Assembly: GCA_932294295.1 (NCBI GenBank)
Contig: OW028574.1
Location: forward strand, 26,730,145-26,794,144
Origin: Alitta virens
Lineage: Eukaryota; Annelida; Polychaeta; Phyllodocida; Nereididae
Direction: 5' to 3'
DNA: 64,000 nt
Shown here: one piece after another, positions 49,601 to 63,310 of the stretch
Layout: every line of letters begins with the position of its first letter
Position numbering within the stretch: position 1 is the stretch's first letter
The notes under the pieces: model-generated
What the model saw: the letters and a program-made list of their open reading frames with translations, nothing else
Databases searched by the model: none
What the model was told of the DNA's origin: nothing
Translations under genes and position numbers: made by a program

Positions 49601-51982
49601 TTAACTGTTAATGTTGTTAACTGTTAATGCTGTTAACTGTTAATGCTGTTAACTGTTAATGTTGCCAGCTTAATGTTGTTGCCAGCTTAATGTTGTTGAC
49701 AGCTTAATGTTGACAGCCTAATGTTGTTGACGGTTAATTTTGACAACTTAATTTTCACAACTTAATGTTGACAGCTCAATGTTGACAGCTTAATGTTGTT
49801 GACAGCTTAATGTTGTTGATAGCTTAATGTTGTTGATAGCTTAATGTTGACAGCTTAATGTTGACAGCTTAATGTTGTTGACAGCTTAATGTTGACAGCT
49901 TAATGTTGACAGCTTAATGTTGACAGCTTAATGTTGACAGCTTAATGTTGACAGCTTAATGTTGACAGCTTAATGTTGACAGCTTAATGTTGACAGCTTA
50001 TTGTTGACAGCTTATTGTTGACAGCTTAATGTTGACAGCTTAGTGTTGACAGCCTAATGTTGACAGCCTAATGTTGACAGCTTAATGTTGACAGCTTAAT
50101 GTTGACAGCTTAATGTTGACAGCTTAATGTTGACAGCTTAATGTTGACAGCCTATTGTTGACAGCTTAATGTTGTTGAAAGCTTAATGTTGACAGCTTAA
50201 TGTTGTTAACTGTTAATGTTGTTAACTGTTAATGTTGTTAACTGTTAATGTTGTTAACTGTTAATGTTGTAAACTGTTAATGTTGTTAACTGTTAATGTT
50301 GTTAACTGTTAATGTTGTTAACTGTTAATGTTGTTAACTGTTAATGTTGTTAACTGTTAATGTTGTAAACTGTTAATGTTGTAAACTGTTAATGTTGTTA
50401 ACTGTTAATGTTGTTAACTGTTAATGCTGTTAACTGTTAATGCTGTTAACTGTTAATGTTGCCAGCTTAATGTTGTTGCCAGCTTAATGTTGTTGACAGC
50501 TTAATGTTGACAGCCTAATGTTGTTGACGGTTAATTTTGACAACTTAATTTTCACAACTTAATGTTGACAGCTCAATGTTGACAGCTTAATGTTGTTGAC
50601 AGCTTAATGTTGTTGATAGCTTAATGTTGTTGATAGCTTAATGTTGACAGCTTAATGTTGACAGCTTAATGTTGTTGACAGCTTAATGTTGACAGCTTAA
50701 TGTTGACAGCTTAATGTTGACAGCTTAATGTTGACAGCTTAATGTTGACAGCTTAATGTTGACAGCTTATTGTTGACAGCTTATTGTTGACAGCTTAATG
50801 TTGACAGCTTAATGTTGTTAACTGTTAATGTTGTTAACTGTTAATGTTGTTAACTGTTAATGTTGTTAACTGTTAATGTTGTTAACTGTTAATGTTGTTA
50901 ACTGTTAATATTGTAAACTGTTAATGTTGTTAACTGTTAATGTTGTTAACTGTTAATGTTGTTAACTGTTAATGTTGTTAACTGTTAATGTTGTTAACTG
51001 TTAATGTTGTTAACTGTTAATGTTGTTAACTGTTAATGTTGCCAGCTTAATGTTGTTGCCAGCTTAATGTTGTTGACAGCTCAATGTTGACAGCTTAATG
51101 TTGTTGACAGCTTAATGTTGTTGATAGCTTAATGTTGTTGATAGCTTAATGTTGACAGCTTAATGTTGTTAACTGTTAATGTTGTTAACTGTTAATGTTG
51201 TTAACTGTTAATATTGTAAACTGTTAATGTTGTTAACTGTTAATGTTGTTAACTGTTAATGTTGTTAACTGTTAATGTTGTTAACTGTTAATGTTGCCAG
51301 CTTAATGTTGTTACCAGCTTAATGTTGTTGACAGCTTAATGTTGACATCCTAATGTTGTTGACGGTTAATTTTGACAACTTAATTTTCACAACTTAATGT
51401 TGACAGCTTAATGTTGACAGCTTAATGTTGTTGACAGCTTAATGTTGTTGATAGCTTAATGTTGTTGATAGCTTAATGTTGACAGCTTAATGTTGACAGC
51501 TTAATGTTGTTGACAGCTTAATGTTGACAGCTTAATGTTGACAGCTTAATGTTGACAGCTTAATGTTGACAGCTTATTGTTGACAGCTTAATGTTGACAG
51601 CTTAATGTTGACAGCTTAATGTTGACAGCCTAATGTTGACAGCCTAAGGTTGACAGCTTAATGTTGACAGCTTAATGTTGACAGCTTAATGTTGACAACT
51701 TATTGTTGACAGCTTAATGTTGACAGCTTAATGTTGACAGCCTAATGTTGACAGGCTAATGTTGACAGCTTAATGTTGACAGCTTAATGTTGACAGCTTA
51801 TTGTTGACAGCTTATTGTTGACAGCTTAATGTTGACAGCTTAGTGTTGACAGCCTAATGTTGACAGCTTAATGTTGACAGCTTAATGTTGACAGCTTAAT
51901 GTTGACAGCTTAATGTTGACAGCTTAATATTGACAGCCTATTGTTGACAGCTTAATGTTGTTGAAAGCTTAATGTTGACAGC
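46668..51982 (+). repeat. A/B/C block domain
   Basis: Returns to the block types of the first 28 kb, with anchors at 47,105, 47,910 (C type, TTTTGACAAC variant), 48,794, 49,729, 50,526 and 51,361. Markers of module D (GGTGACAGC, GCGTATTG, TTTTGTTGACTGC) are absent. The block after 48,794 is a hybrid: it starts as type A with TCAATG but carries the C-type markers CCTAAG, AACTTATTG and AGGCTAATG. Private variants are AAGATTGAC (about 49,069), a TAAATG unit (about 49,188), TCAATG (about 49,329), TTGTTTACTG (about 49,440) and AATATTGACAGCC (about 51,927). Confidence 0.8.
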
Positions 51983-54900
51983 TTAATGTTGTTAACTGTT
52001 AATGTTGTTAACTGTTAATGTTGTTAACTGTTAATGTTGTTAACTGTTAATGTTGTTAACTGTTAATGTTGTTAACTGTTAATGTTGTTAACTGTTAATG
52101 TTGTTAACTGTTAATGTTGCCAGCTTAATGTTGTTGCCAGCTTAATGTTGTTGACAGCTCAATGTTGACAGCTTAATGTTGTTGACAGCTTAATGTTGTT
52201 GATAGCTTAATGTTGTTGATAGCTTAATGTTGACAGCTTAATGTTGTTAACTGTTAATGTTGTTAACTGTTAATGTTGTTAACTGTTAATATTGTAAACT
52301 GTTAATGTTGTTAACTGTTAATGTTGTTAACTGTTAATGTTGTTAACTGTTAATGTTGCCAGCTTAATGTTGTTACCAGCTTAATGTTGTTGACAGCTTA
52401 ATGTTGACATCCTAATGTTGTTGACGGTTAATTTTGACAACTTAATTTTGACAACTTAATGTTGACAGCTTAATGTTGACAGCTTAATGTTGTTGACAGC
52501 TTAATGTTGTTGATAGCTTAATGTTGTTGATAGCTTAATGTTGACAGCTTAATGTTGACAGCTTAATGTTGACAGCTTAATGTTGACAGCTTAATGTTGT
52601 TGACAGCTTAATGTTGACAGCTTAATGTTGACAGCTTAATGTTGACAGCTTAATGTTGACAGCTTAATGTTGACAGCTTATTGTTGACAGCTTAATGTTG
52701 ACAGCTTAATGTTGACAGCTTAATGTTGACAGCCTAATGTTGACAGCCTAAGGTTGACAGCTTAATGTTGACAGCTTAATGTTGACAGCCTAATGTTGAC
52801 AACTTATTGTTGACAGCTTAATGTTGACAGCTTAATGTTGACAGCCTAATGTTGACAGGCTAATGTTGACAGCTTAATGTTGACAGCTTAATGTTGACAG
52901 CTTATTGTTGACAGCTTATTGTTGACAGCTTAATGTTGACAGCTTAGTGTTGACAGCCTAATGTTGACAGCCTAATGTTGACAGCTTAATGTTGACAGCT
53001 TAATGTTGACAGCTTAATGTTGACAGCTTAATGTTGACAGCTTAATGTTGACAGCCTATTGTTGACAGCTTAATGTTGTTGAAAGCTTAATGTTGACAGC
53101 TTAATGTTGTTAACTGTTAATGTTGTTAACTGTTAATGTTGTTAACTGTTAATGTTGTTAACTGTTAATGTTGTTAACTGTTAATGTTGTTAACTGTTAA
53201 TGTTGTAAACTGTTAATGTTGTTAACTGTTAATGTTGTTAACTGTTAATGTTGTTAACTGTTAATGTTGTTAACTGTTAATGTTGTTAACTGTTAATGTT
53301 GTAAACTGTTAATGTTGTTAACTGATAATGTTGTTAACTGTTAATGCTGTTAACTGTTAATGCTGTTAACTGTTAATGTTGCCAGCTTAATGTTGTTGCC
53401 AGCTTAATGTTGTTGACAGCTTAATGTTGACAGCCTAATGTTGTTGACGGTTAATTTTGACAACTTAATGTTGACAGCTCAATGTTGACAGCTTAATGCT
53501 GTTGACAGCTTAATGTTGTTGATAGCTTAATGTTGTTGATAGCTTAAAGTTGACAGCTTAATGTTGACAGCTTAATGTTGTTGACAGCTTAATGTTGACA
53601 GCTTAATGTTGACAGCTTATTGTTGACAGCTTATTGTTGACAGCTTAATGTTGACAGCTTAATGTTGACAGCTTAATGTTGTTAACTGTTAATGTTGTTA
53701 ACTGTTAATGTTGTTAACTGTTAATGTTGTTAACTGTTAATGTTGTTAACTGTTAATATTGTAAACTGTTAATGTTGTTAACTGTTAATGTTGTTAACTG
53801 TTAATGTTGTTAACTGTTAATGTTGTTAACTGTTAATGTTGTTAACTGTTAATGTTGCCAGCTTAATGTTGTTGCCAGCTTAATGTTGTTGACAGCTCAA
53901 TGTTGACAGCTTAATGTTGTTGACAGCTTAATGTTGTTGATAGCTTAATGTTGTTGATAGCTTAATGTTGACAGCTTAATGTTGTTAACTGTTAATGTTG
54001 TTAACTGTTAATGTTGTTAACTGTTAATATTGTAAACTGTTAATGTTGTTAACTGTTAATGTTGTTAACTGTTAATGTTGTTAACTGTTAATGTTGTTAA
54101 CTGTTAATGTTGCCAGCTTAATGTTGTTACCAGCTTAATGTTGTTGACAGCTTAATGTTGACATCCTAATGTTGTTGACGGTTAATTTTGACAACTTAAT
54201 TTTCACAACTTAATGTTGACAGCTTAATGTTGACAGCTTAATGTTGTTGACAGCTTAATGTTGTTGATAGCTTAATGTTGTTGATAGCTTAATGTTGACA
54301 GCTTAATGTTGACAGCTTAATGTTGACAGCTTAATGTTGTTGACAGCTTAATGTTGACAGCTTAATGTTGACAGCTTAATGTTGACAGCTTAATGTTGAC
54401 AGCTTATTGTTGACAGCTTAATGTTGACAGCTTAATGTTGACAGCTTAATGTTGACAGCCTAATGTTGACAGCCTAAGGTTGACAGCTTAATGTTGACAG
54501 CTTAATGTTGACAGCTTAATGTTGACAACTTATTGTTGACAGCTTAATGTTGACAGCTTAATGTTGACAGCCTAATGTTGACAGGCTAATGTTGACAGCT
54601 TAATGTTGACAGCTTAATGTTGACAGCTTATTGTTGACAGCTTATTGTTGACAGCTTAATGTTGACAGCTTAGTGTTGACAGCCTAATGTTGACAGCCTA
54701 ATGTTGACAGCTTAATGTTGACAGCTTAATGTTGACAGCTTAATGTTGACAGCTTAATGTTGACAGCCTATTGTTGACAGCTTAATGTTGTTGAAAGCTT
54801 AATGTTGACAGCTTAATGTTGTTAACTGTTAATGTTGTTAACTGTTAATGTTGTTAACTGTTAATGTTGTTAACTGTTAATGTTGTTAACTGTTAATGTT

Positions 54901-55126
54901 GTTAACTGTTAATGTTGTTAACTGTTAATGTTGTTAACTGTTAATGTTGTTAACTGTTAATGTTGTTAACTGTTAATGTTGTTAACTGTTAATGTTGTTA
55001 ACTGTTAATGTTGTAAACTGTTAATGTTGTAAACTGTTAATGTTGTTAACTGTTAATGTTGTTAACTGTTAATGCTGTTAACTTTTAATGCTGTTAACTG
55101 TTAATGTTGCCAGCTTAATGTTGTTG
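51983..55126 (+). repeat. Third, partial copy of the 10.28-kb segment
   Basis: Anchors 52,423, 53,446 and 54,177 correspond to 11,784, 12,777 and 13,580 of copy 1. The diagnostic variants are present: TTTTGACAAC in anchor 52,423, AACTGATAATG at about 53,320, and the anchor missing its third unit at 53,446. From 53,446 to 54,177 the copy is 72 bp shorter than copy 1, which fits four 14-mers and one 16-mer; only two 14-mers precede the TTATTG pair there instead of six. Private changes are CTTAAAGTTGAC (about 53,546) and AACTTTTAATG (about 55,081). The copy is interrupted at a chimeric junction at about 55,126. Confidence 0.83.
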
Positions 55127-55200
55127 ACAGCTTAATGTTGACATCCTAATGTTGTTGACGGTTAATTTTGACAACTTAATTTTCACAACTTAATGTTGAC
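55101..55200 (+). repeat. Chimeric block junction (A2-type left, C-type right)
   Basis: The left side is an A2 block: ATGCTG units, GCCAGC, then TTGTTGACAGC with no TTGCC or TTACC unit. The right side is a C block: GACATC before the anchor (55,157), no TCAATG after it, and C-type markers beyond. In the 10.28-kb copies these halves are separate, at 14,544 and 16,059. Offsets to copy 1 drop from 40,597 (anchor 54,177) to 39,098 (anchor 55,157). The 1,499-bp change equals the 1,515 bp between the two copy 1 anchors minus one extra 16-mer in this T-array. This is what an in-register deletion or unequal exchange would leave. Confidence 0.83.
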
Positions 55201-58200
55201 AGCTTAATGTTGACAGCTTAATGTTGTTGACAGCTTAATGTTGTTGACAGCTTAATGTTGTTGATAGCTTAATGTTGTTGATAGCTTAATGTTGACAGCT
55301 TAATGTTGACAGCTTAATGTTGACAGCTTAATGTTGTTGACAGCTTAATGTTGACAGCTTAATGTTGACAGCTTAATGTTGACAGCTTAATGTTGACAGC
55401 TTATTGTTGACAGCTTAATGTTGACAGCTTAATGTTGACAGCTTAATGTTGACAGCCTAATGTTGACAGCCTAAGGTTGACAGCTTAATGTTGACAGCTT
55501 AATGTTGACAGCTTAATGTTGACAACTTATTGTTGACAGCTTAATGTTGACAGCTTAATGTTGACAGCCTAATGTTGACAGGCTAATGTTGACAGCTTAA
55601 TGTTGACAGCTTAATGTTGACAGTTTATTGTTGACAGCTTATTGTTGACAGCTTAATGTTGACAGCTTAGTGTTGACAGCCTAATGTTGACAGCCTAATG
55701 TTGACAGCTTAATGTTGACAGCTTAATGTTGACAGCTTAATGTTGACAGCTTAATGTTGACAGCCTATTGTTGACAGCTTAATGTTGTTGAAAGCTTAAT
55801 GTTGACAGCTTAATGTTGTTAACTGTTAATGTTGTTAACTGTTAATGTTGTTAACTGTTAATGTTGTTAACTGTTAATGTTGTTAACTGTTAATGTTGTT
55901 AACTGTTAATGTTGTTAACTGTTAATGTTGTAAACTGTTAATGTTGTTAACTGTTAATGTTGTTAACTGTTAATGTTGTTAACTGTTAATGTTGTTAACT
56001 GTTAATGTTGTTAACTGTTAATGTTGTAAACTGTTAATGTTGTTAACTGTTAATGTTGTTAACTGTTAATGCTGTTAACTGTTAATGCTGTTAACTGTTA
56101 ATGTTGCCAGCTTAATGTTGTTGCCAGCTTAATGTTGTTGACAGCTTAATGTTGACAGCCTAATGTTGTTGACGGTTAATTTTGACAACTTAATTTTCAC
56201 AACTTAATGTTGACAGCTCAATGTTGACAGCTTAATGTTGTTGACAGCTTAATGTTGTTGATAGCTTAATGTTGTTGATAGCTTAATGTTGACAGCTTAA
56301 TGTTGACAGCTTAATGTTGTTGACAGCTTAATGTTGACAGCTTAATGTTGACAGCTTAATGTTGACAGCTTAATGTTGACAGCTTAATGTTGACAGCTTA
56401 ATGTTGACAGCTTAATGTTGACAGCTTATTGTTGACAGCTTATTGTTGACAGCTTAATGTTGACAGCTTAATGTTGACAGCTTAATGTTGTTAACTGTTA
56501 ATGTTGTTAACTGTTAATGTTGTTAACTGTTAATGTTGTTAACTGTTAATGTTGTTAACTGTTAATATTGTAAACTGTTAATGTTGTTAACTGTTAATGT
56601 TGTTAACTGTTAATGTTGTTAACTGTTAATGTTGTTAACTGTTAATGTTGTTAACTGTTAATGTTGCCAGCTTAATGTTGTTGCCAGCTTAATGTTGTTG
56701 ACAGCTCAATGTTGACAGCTTAATGTTGTTGACAGCTTAATGTTGTTGATAGCTTAATGTTGTTGATAGCTTAATGTTGACAGCTTAATGTTGTTAACTG
56801 TTAATGTTGTTAACTGTTAATGTTGTTAACTGTTAATATTGTAAACTGTTAATGTTGTTAACTGTTAATGTTGTTAACTGTTAATGTTGTTAACTGTTAA
56901 TGTTGTTTACTGTTAATGTTGCCAGCTTAATGTTGTTACCAGCTTAATGTTGTTGACAGCTTAATGTTGACATCCTAATGTTGTTGACGGTTAATTTTGA
57001 CAACTTAATTTTCACAACTTAATGTTGACAGCTTAATGTTGACAGCTTAATGTTGTTGACAGCTTAATGTTGTTGATAGCTTAATGTTGTTGATAGCTTA
57101 ATGTTGACAGCTTAATGTTGACAGCTTAATGTTGACAGCTTAATGTTGTTGACAGCTTAATGTTGACAGCTTAATGTTGACAGCTTAATGTTGACAGCTT
57201 AATGTTGACAGCTTATTGTTGACAGCTTAATATTGACAGCTTAATGTTGACAGCTTAATGTTGACAGCCTAATGTTGACAGCCTAAGGTTGACAGCTTAA
57301 GGTTGACAGCTTAATGTTGACAGCTTAATGTTGACAACTTATTGTTGACAGCTTAATGTTGACAGCTTAATGTTGACAGCCTAATGTTGACAGGCTAATG
57401 TTGACAGCTTAATGTTGACAGCTTAATGTTGACAGCTTATTGTTGACAGCTTATTGTTGACAGCTTAATGTTGACAGCTTAGTGTTGACAGCCTAATGTT
57501 GACAGCCTAATGTTGACAGCTTAATGTTGACAGCTTAATGTTGACAGCTTAATGTTGACAGCTTAATGTTGACAGCCTATTGTTGACAGCTTAATGTTGT
57601 TGAAAGCTTAATGTTGACAGCTTAATGTTGACAGCTTAATGTTGACAGCTTAATGTTGTTAACTGTTAATGTTGTTAACTGTTAATGTTGTTAACTGTTA
57701 ATGTTGTTAACTGTTAATGTTGTAAACTGTTAATGTTGTTAACTGTTAATGTTGTTAACTGTTAATGTTGCCAGCTTAATGTTGTTGCCAGCTTAATGTT
57801 GTTGACAGCTTAATGTTGACAGCCTAATGTTGTTGACGGTTAATTTTGACAACTTAATTTTCACAACTTAATGTTGACAGCTCAATGTTGACAGCTTAAT
57901 GTTGTTGACAGCTTAATGTTGTTGATAGCTTAATGTTGTTGACAGCTTAATGTTGACAGCTTAATGTTGACAGCTTAATGTTGTTGACAGCTTAATGTTG
58001 TTGACAGCTTAATGTTGACAGCTTAATGTTGACAGCTTAATGTTGACAGCTTAATGTTGACAGCTTAATGTTGACAGCCTAATGTTGACAGCCTAAAGTT
58101 GACAGCTTAATGTTGACAGCTTAATGTTGACAGCTTAATGTTGACAACTTATTGTTGACAGCTTAATGTTGACAGCTTATTGTTGACAGCTTAATGTTGA

Positions 58201-59600
58201 CAGCTTAATGTTGACAGCTTAATGTTGACAGCCTAATGTTGACAGCCTAAAGTTGACAGCTTAATGTTGACAGCTTAATGTTGACAGCTTAATGTTGACA
58301 ACTTATTGTTGACAGCTTAATGTTGACAGCTTAATGTTGACAGCCTAATGTTGACAGGCTAATGTTGACAGCTTAATGTTGACAGCTTAATGTTGACAGC
58401 TTAATGTTGACAGCTTAATGTTGACAGCTTAATGTTGACAGCTTAATGTTGTTAACTGTTAATGTTGTTAACTGTTAATGTTGTAAACTGTTAATGTTGC
58501 CAGCTTATTGTTGTTGACAGCTTAATGTTGTTGATAGCTTAATGTTGACAGCCTAATGTTGACAGGCTAATGTTGACAGCTTAATGTTGACAGCTTAATG
58601 TTGACAGCTTAATGTTGACAGCTTAATGTTGACAGCTTAATGTTGACAGCTTAATGTTGACAGCTTAATGTTGACAGCTTAATGTTGACAACTTAATGGT
58701 GACAGCTTAATGGTGACAGCTTAATGGTGACAGCTTAATGTTGTTGATAGCTTAATGTTGTTGATAGCTTAATGTTGACAGCATAATGTTGTTGACAGCT
58801 TAATGTTGTTGATAGCTTAATGTTGTTGATAGCTTAATGTTGACAGCTTAATGTTGACAGCTTAATGTTGTTGACAGCTTAATGTTGACAGCTTAATGTT
58901 GACAGCTTAATGTTGACAGCTTAATGTTGACAGCTTAATGTTGACAGCTTATTGTTGACAGCGTATTGTTGACAGCTTAATGTTGACAGCTTAGTGTTGA
59001 CAGCCTAATGTTGACAGCCTAATGTTGACAGCTTAATGTTGACAGCTTAATGTTGACAGCTTAATGTTGACAGCTTAATGCTGACAGCTTAATGTTGACA
59101 GCCTATTGTTGACAGCTTAATGTTGTTGAGAGCTTAATGTTGACAGCTTAATGTTGACAGCTTAATGTTGACAGCTTAATGTTGTTAACTGTTAATGTTG
59201 TTAACTGTTAATGTTGTTAACTGTTAATGTTGTTAACTGTTAATGTTGTTAACTGTTAATGTTGTTAACTGTTAATGTTGTAAACTGTTAATGTTGTAAA
59301 CTGTTAATGTTGTTAACTGTTAATGTTGTTAACTGTTAATGTTGCCAGCTTAATGTTGTTGCCAGCTTAATGTTGTTGACAGCTTAATGTTGACAGCCTA
59401 ATGTTGTTGACGGTTAATTTTGACAACTTAATTTTCACAACTTAATGTTGACAGCTCAATGTTGACAGCTTAATGTTGTTGACAGCTTAATGTTGTTGAT
59501 AGCTTAATGTTGTTGATAGCTTAATGTTGACAGCTTATTGTTGACAGCTTAATGTTGACAGCTTAATGTTGACAGCTTAATGTTGACAGCCTAATGTTGA
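55201..59600 (+). repeat. C, A1, B, C and D modules; copy 1 of the 3.7-kb tandem duplication (from about 55.7 kb)
   Basis: Anchors 55,157, 56,171, 56,986, 57,835 and 59,409. From about 55.7 kb this is paired with the next 3.7 kb: anchors 56,171, 56,986, 57,835 and 59,409 match 59,873, 60,688, 61,553 and 63,127 at offsets 3,702, 3,702, 3,718 and 3,718. It includes a D module (TTAATATTGACAGC at 57,229, three ATGGTGACAGC at about 58,696-58,735, GCGTATTG with CpG at 58,962, GAGAGC at about 59,129). Private variants are CAGTTTATTG (about 55,623) and ACAACTTAATGG (about 58,688). The interval also matches 26.3-30.7 kb at offsets 28,833-28,835, then 28,819. Confidence 0.83.
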
Positions 59601-62600
59601 CAGCTTAATGTTGACAGCTTAATGTTGACAGCTTAATGTTGACAGCTTAATGTTGACAGCTTAATGTTGACAGCCTATTGTTGACAGCTTAATGTTGTTG
59701 AAAGCTTAATGTTGACAGCTTAATGTTGTTAACTGTTAATGTTGTTAACTGTTAATGTTGTTAACTGTTAATGTTGTTAACTGTTAATGTTGTTAACTGT
59801 TAATGTTGCCAGCTTAATGTTGTTGCCAGCTTAATGTTGTTGACAGCTTAATGTTGACAGCCTAATGTTGTTGACGGTTAATTTTGACAACTTAATTTTC
59901 ACAACTTAATGTTGACAGCTCAATGTTGACAGCTTAATGTTGTTGACAGCTTAATGTTGTTGATAGCTTAATGTTGTTGATAGCTTAATGTTGACAGCTT
60001 AATGTTGACAGCTTAATGTTGTTGACAGCTTAATGTTGACAGCTTAATGTTGACAGCTTAATGTTGACAGCTTAATGTTGACAGCTTAATGTTGACAGCT
60101 TAATGTTGACAGCTTAATGTTGACAGCTTATTGTTGACAGCTTATTGTTGACAGCTTAATGTTGACAGCTTAATGTTGACAGCTTAATGTTGTTAACTGT
60201 TAATGTTGTTAACTGTTAATGTTGTTAACTGTTAATGTTGTTAACTGTTAATGTTGTTAACTGTTAATATTGTAAACTGTTAATGTTGTTAACTGTTAAT
60301 GTTGTTAACTGTTAATGTTGTTAACTGTTAATGTTGTTAACTGTTAATGTTGTTAACTGTTAATGTTGCCAGCTTAATGTTGTTGCCAGCTTAATGTTGT
60401 TGACAGCTCAATGTTGACAGCTTAATGTTGTTGACAGCTTAATGTTGTTGATAGCTTAATGTTGTTGATAGCTTAATGTTGACAGCTTAATGTTGTTAAC
60501 TGTTAATGTTGTTAACTGTTAATGTTGTTAACTGTTAATATTGTAAACTGTTAATGTTGTTAACTGTTAATGTTGTTAACTGTTAATGTTGTTAACTGTT
60601 AATGTTGTTTACTGTTAATGTTGCCAGCTTAATGTTGTTACCAGCTTAATGTTGTTGACAGCTTAATGTTGACATCCCAATGTTGTTGACGGTTAATTTT
60701 GACAACTTAATTTTCACAACTTAATGTTGACAGCTTAATGTTGACAGCTTAATGTTGTTGACAGCTTAATGTTGTTGATAGCTTAATGTTGTTGATAGCT
60801 TAATGTTGACAGCTTAATGTTGACAGCTTAATGTTGACAGCTTAATGTTGTTGACAGCTTAATGTTGACAGCTTAATGTTGACAGCTTAATGTTGACAGC
60901 TTAATGTTGACAGCTTATTGTTGACAGCTTAATATTGACAGCTTAATGTTGACAGCTTAATGTTGACAGCCTAATGTTGACAGCCTAAGGTTGACAGCTT
61001 AAGGTTGACAGCTTAATGTTGACAGCTTAATGTTGACAACTTATTGTTGACAGCTTAATGTTGACAGCTTAATGTTGACAGCCTAATGTTGACAGGCTAA
61101 TGTTGACAGCTTAATGTTGACAGCTTAATGTTGACAGCTTATTGTTGACAGCTTATTGTTGACAGCTTAATGTTGACAGCTTAGTGTTGACAGCCTAATG
61201 TTGACAGCCTAATGTTGACAGCTTAATGTTGACAGCTTAATGTTGACAGCTTAATGTTGACAGCTTAATGTTGACAGCCTATTGTTGACAGCTTAATGTT
61301 GTTGAAAGCTTAATGTTGACAGCTTAATGTTGACAGCTTAATGTTGACAGCTTAATGTTGTTAACTGTTAATGTTGTTAACTGTTAATGTTGTTAACTGT
61401 TAATGTTGTTAACTGTTAATGTTGTAAACTGTTAATGTTGTTAACTGTTAATGTTGTTAACTGTTAATGTTGTTAACTGTTAATGTTGCCAGCTTAATGT
61501 TGTTGCCAGCTTAATGTTGTTGACAGCTTAATGTTGACAGCCTAATGTTGTTGACGGTTAATTTTGACAACTTAATTTTCACAACTTAATGTTGACAGCT
61601 CAATGTTGACAGCTTAATGTTGTTGACAGCTTAATGTTGTTGATAGCTTAATGTTGTTGACAGCTTAATGTTGACAGCTTAATGTTGACAGCTTAATGTT
61701 GTTGACAGCTTAATGTTGTTGACAGCTTAATGTTGACAGCTTAATGTTGACAGCTTAATGTTGACAGCTTAATGTTGACAGCTTAATGTTGACAGCCTAA
61801 TGTTGACAGCCTAAAGTTGACAGCTTAATGTTGACAGCTTAATGTTGACAGCTTAATGTTGACAACTTATTGTTGACAGCTTAATGTTGACAGCTTATTG
61901 TTGACAGCTTAATGTTGACAGCTTAATGTTGACAGCTTAATGTTGACAGCCTAATGTTGACAGCCTAAAGTTGACAGCTTAATGTTGACAGCTTAATGTT
62001 GACAGCTTAATGTTGACAACTTATTGTTGACAGCTTAATGTTGACAGCTTAATGTTGACAGCCTAATGTTGACAGGCTAATGTTGACAGCTTAATGTTGA
62101 CAGCTTAATGTTGACAGCTTAATGTTGACAGCTTAATGTTGACAGCTTAATGTTGTTAACTGTTAATGTTGTTAACTGTTAATGTTGTAAACTGTTAATG
62201 TTGCCAGCTTATTGTTGTTGACAGCTTAATGTTGTTGATAGCTTAATGTTGACAGCCTAATGTTGACAGGCTAATGTTGACAGCTTAATGTTGACAGCTT
62301 AATGTTGACAGCTTAATGTTGACAGCTTAATGTTGACAGCTTAATGTTGACAGCTTAATGTTGACAGCTTAATGTTGACAGCTTAATGTTGACAGCTTAA
62401 TGTTGACAGCTTAATGGTGACAGCTTAATGGTGACAGCTTAATGGTGACAGCTTAATGTTGTTGATAGCTTAATGTTGTTGATAGCTTAATGTTGACAGC
62501 ATAATGTTGTTGACAGCTTAATGTTGTTGATAGCTTAATGTTGTTGATAGCTTAATGTTGACAGCTTAATGTTGACAGCTTAATGTTGTTGACAGCTTAA

Positions 62601-63310
62601 TGTTGACAGCTTAATGTTGACAGCTTAATGTTGACAGCTTAATGTTGACAGCTTAATGTTGACAGCTTATTGTTGACAGCGTATTGTTGACAGCTTAATG
62701 TTGACAGCTTAGTGTTGACAGCCTAATGTTGACAGCCTAATGTTGACAGCTTAATGTTGACAGCTTAATGTTGACAGCTTAATGTTGACAGCTTAATGCT
62801 GACAGCTTAATGTTGACAGCCTATTGTTGACAGCTTAATGTTGTTGAGAGCTTAATGTTGACAGCTTAATGTTGACAGCTTAATGTTGACAGCTTAATGT
62901 TGTTAACTGTTAATGTTGTTAACTGTTAATGTTGTTAACTGTTAATGTTGTTAACTGTTAATGTTGTTAACTGTTAATGTTGTTAACTGTTAATGTTGTA
63001 AACTGTTAATGTTGTAAACTGTTAATGTTGTTAACTGTTAATGTTGTTAACTGTTAATGTTGCCAGCTTAATGTTGTTGCCAGCTTAATGTTGTTGACAG
63101 CTTAATGTTGACAGCCTAATGTTGTTGACGGTTAATTTTGACAACTTAATTTTCACAACTTAATGTTGACAGCTCAATGTTGACAGCTTAATGTTGTTGA
63201 CAGCTTAATGTTGTTGATAGCTTAATGTTGTTGATAGCTTAATGTTGACAGCTTATTGTTGACAGCTTAATGTTGACAGCTTAATGTTGACAGCTTAATG
63301 TTGACAGCCT
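59601..63310 (+). repeat. Copy 2 of the 3.7-kb tandem duplication
   Basis: The junction at about 59,600 lies in plain 14-mers after a CCTAATG unit; copy 1 would continue with AAAGTTGAC, but this copy goes to CCTATTG, GAAAGC (59,700) and a T-array. That T-array (59,720-59,799) has 5 units, while the matching one at 55,810-56,097 has 18. The offset falls from 3,910 at GAAAGC to 3,702 at the anchor, a change of exactly 13 x 16 bp. Within the copy there is one private change in the GACATC region: CCCAATG at about 60,677 where all other C blocks have CCTAATG. Confidence 0.85.
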
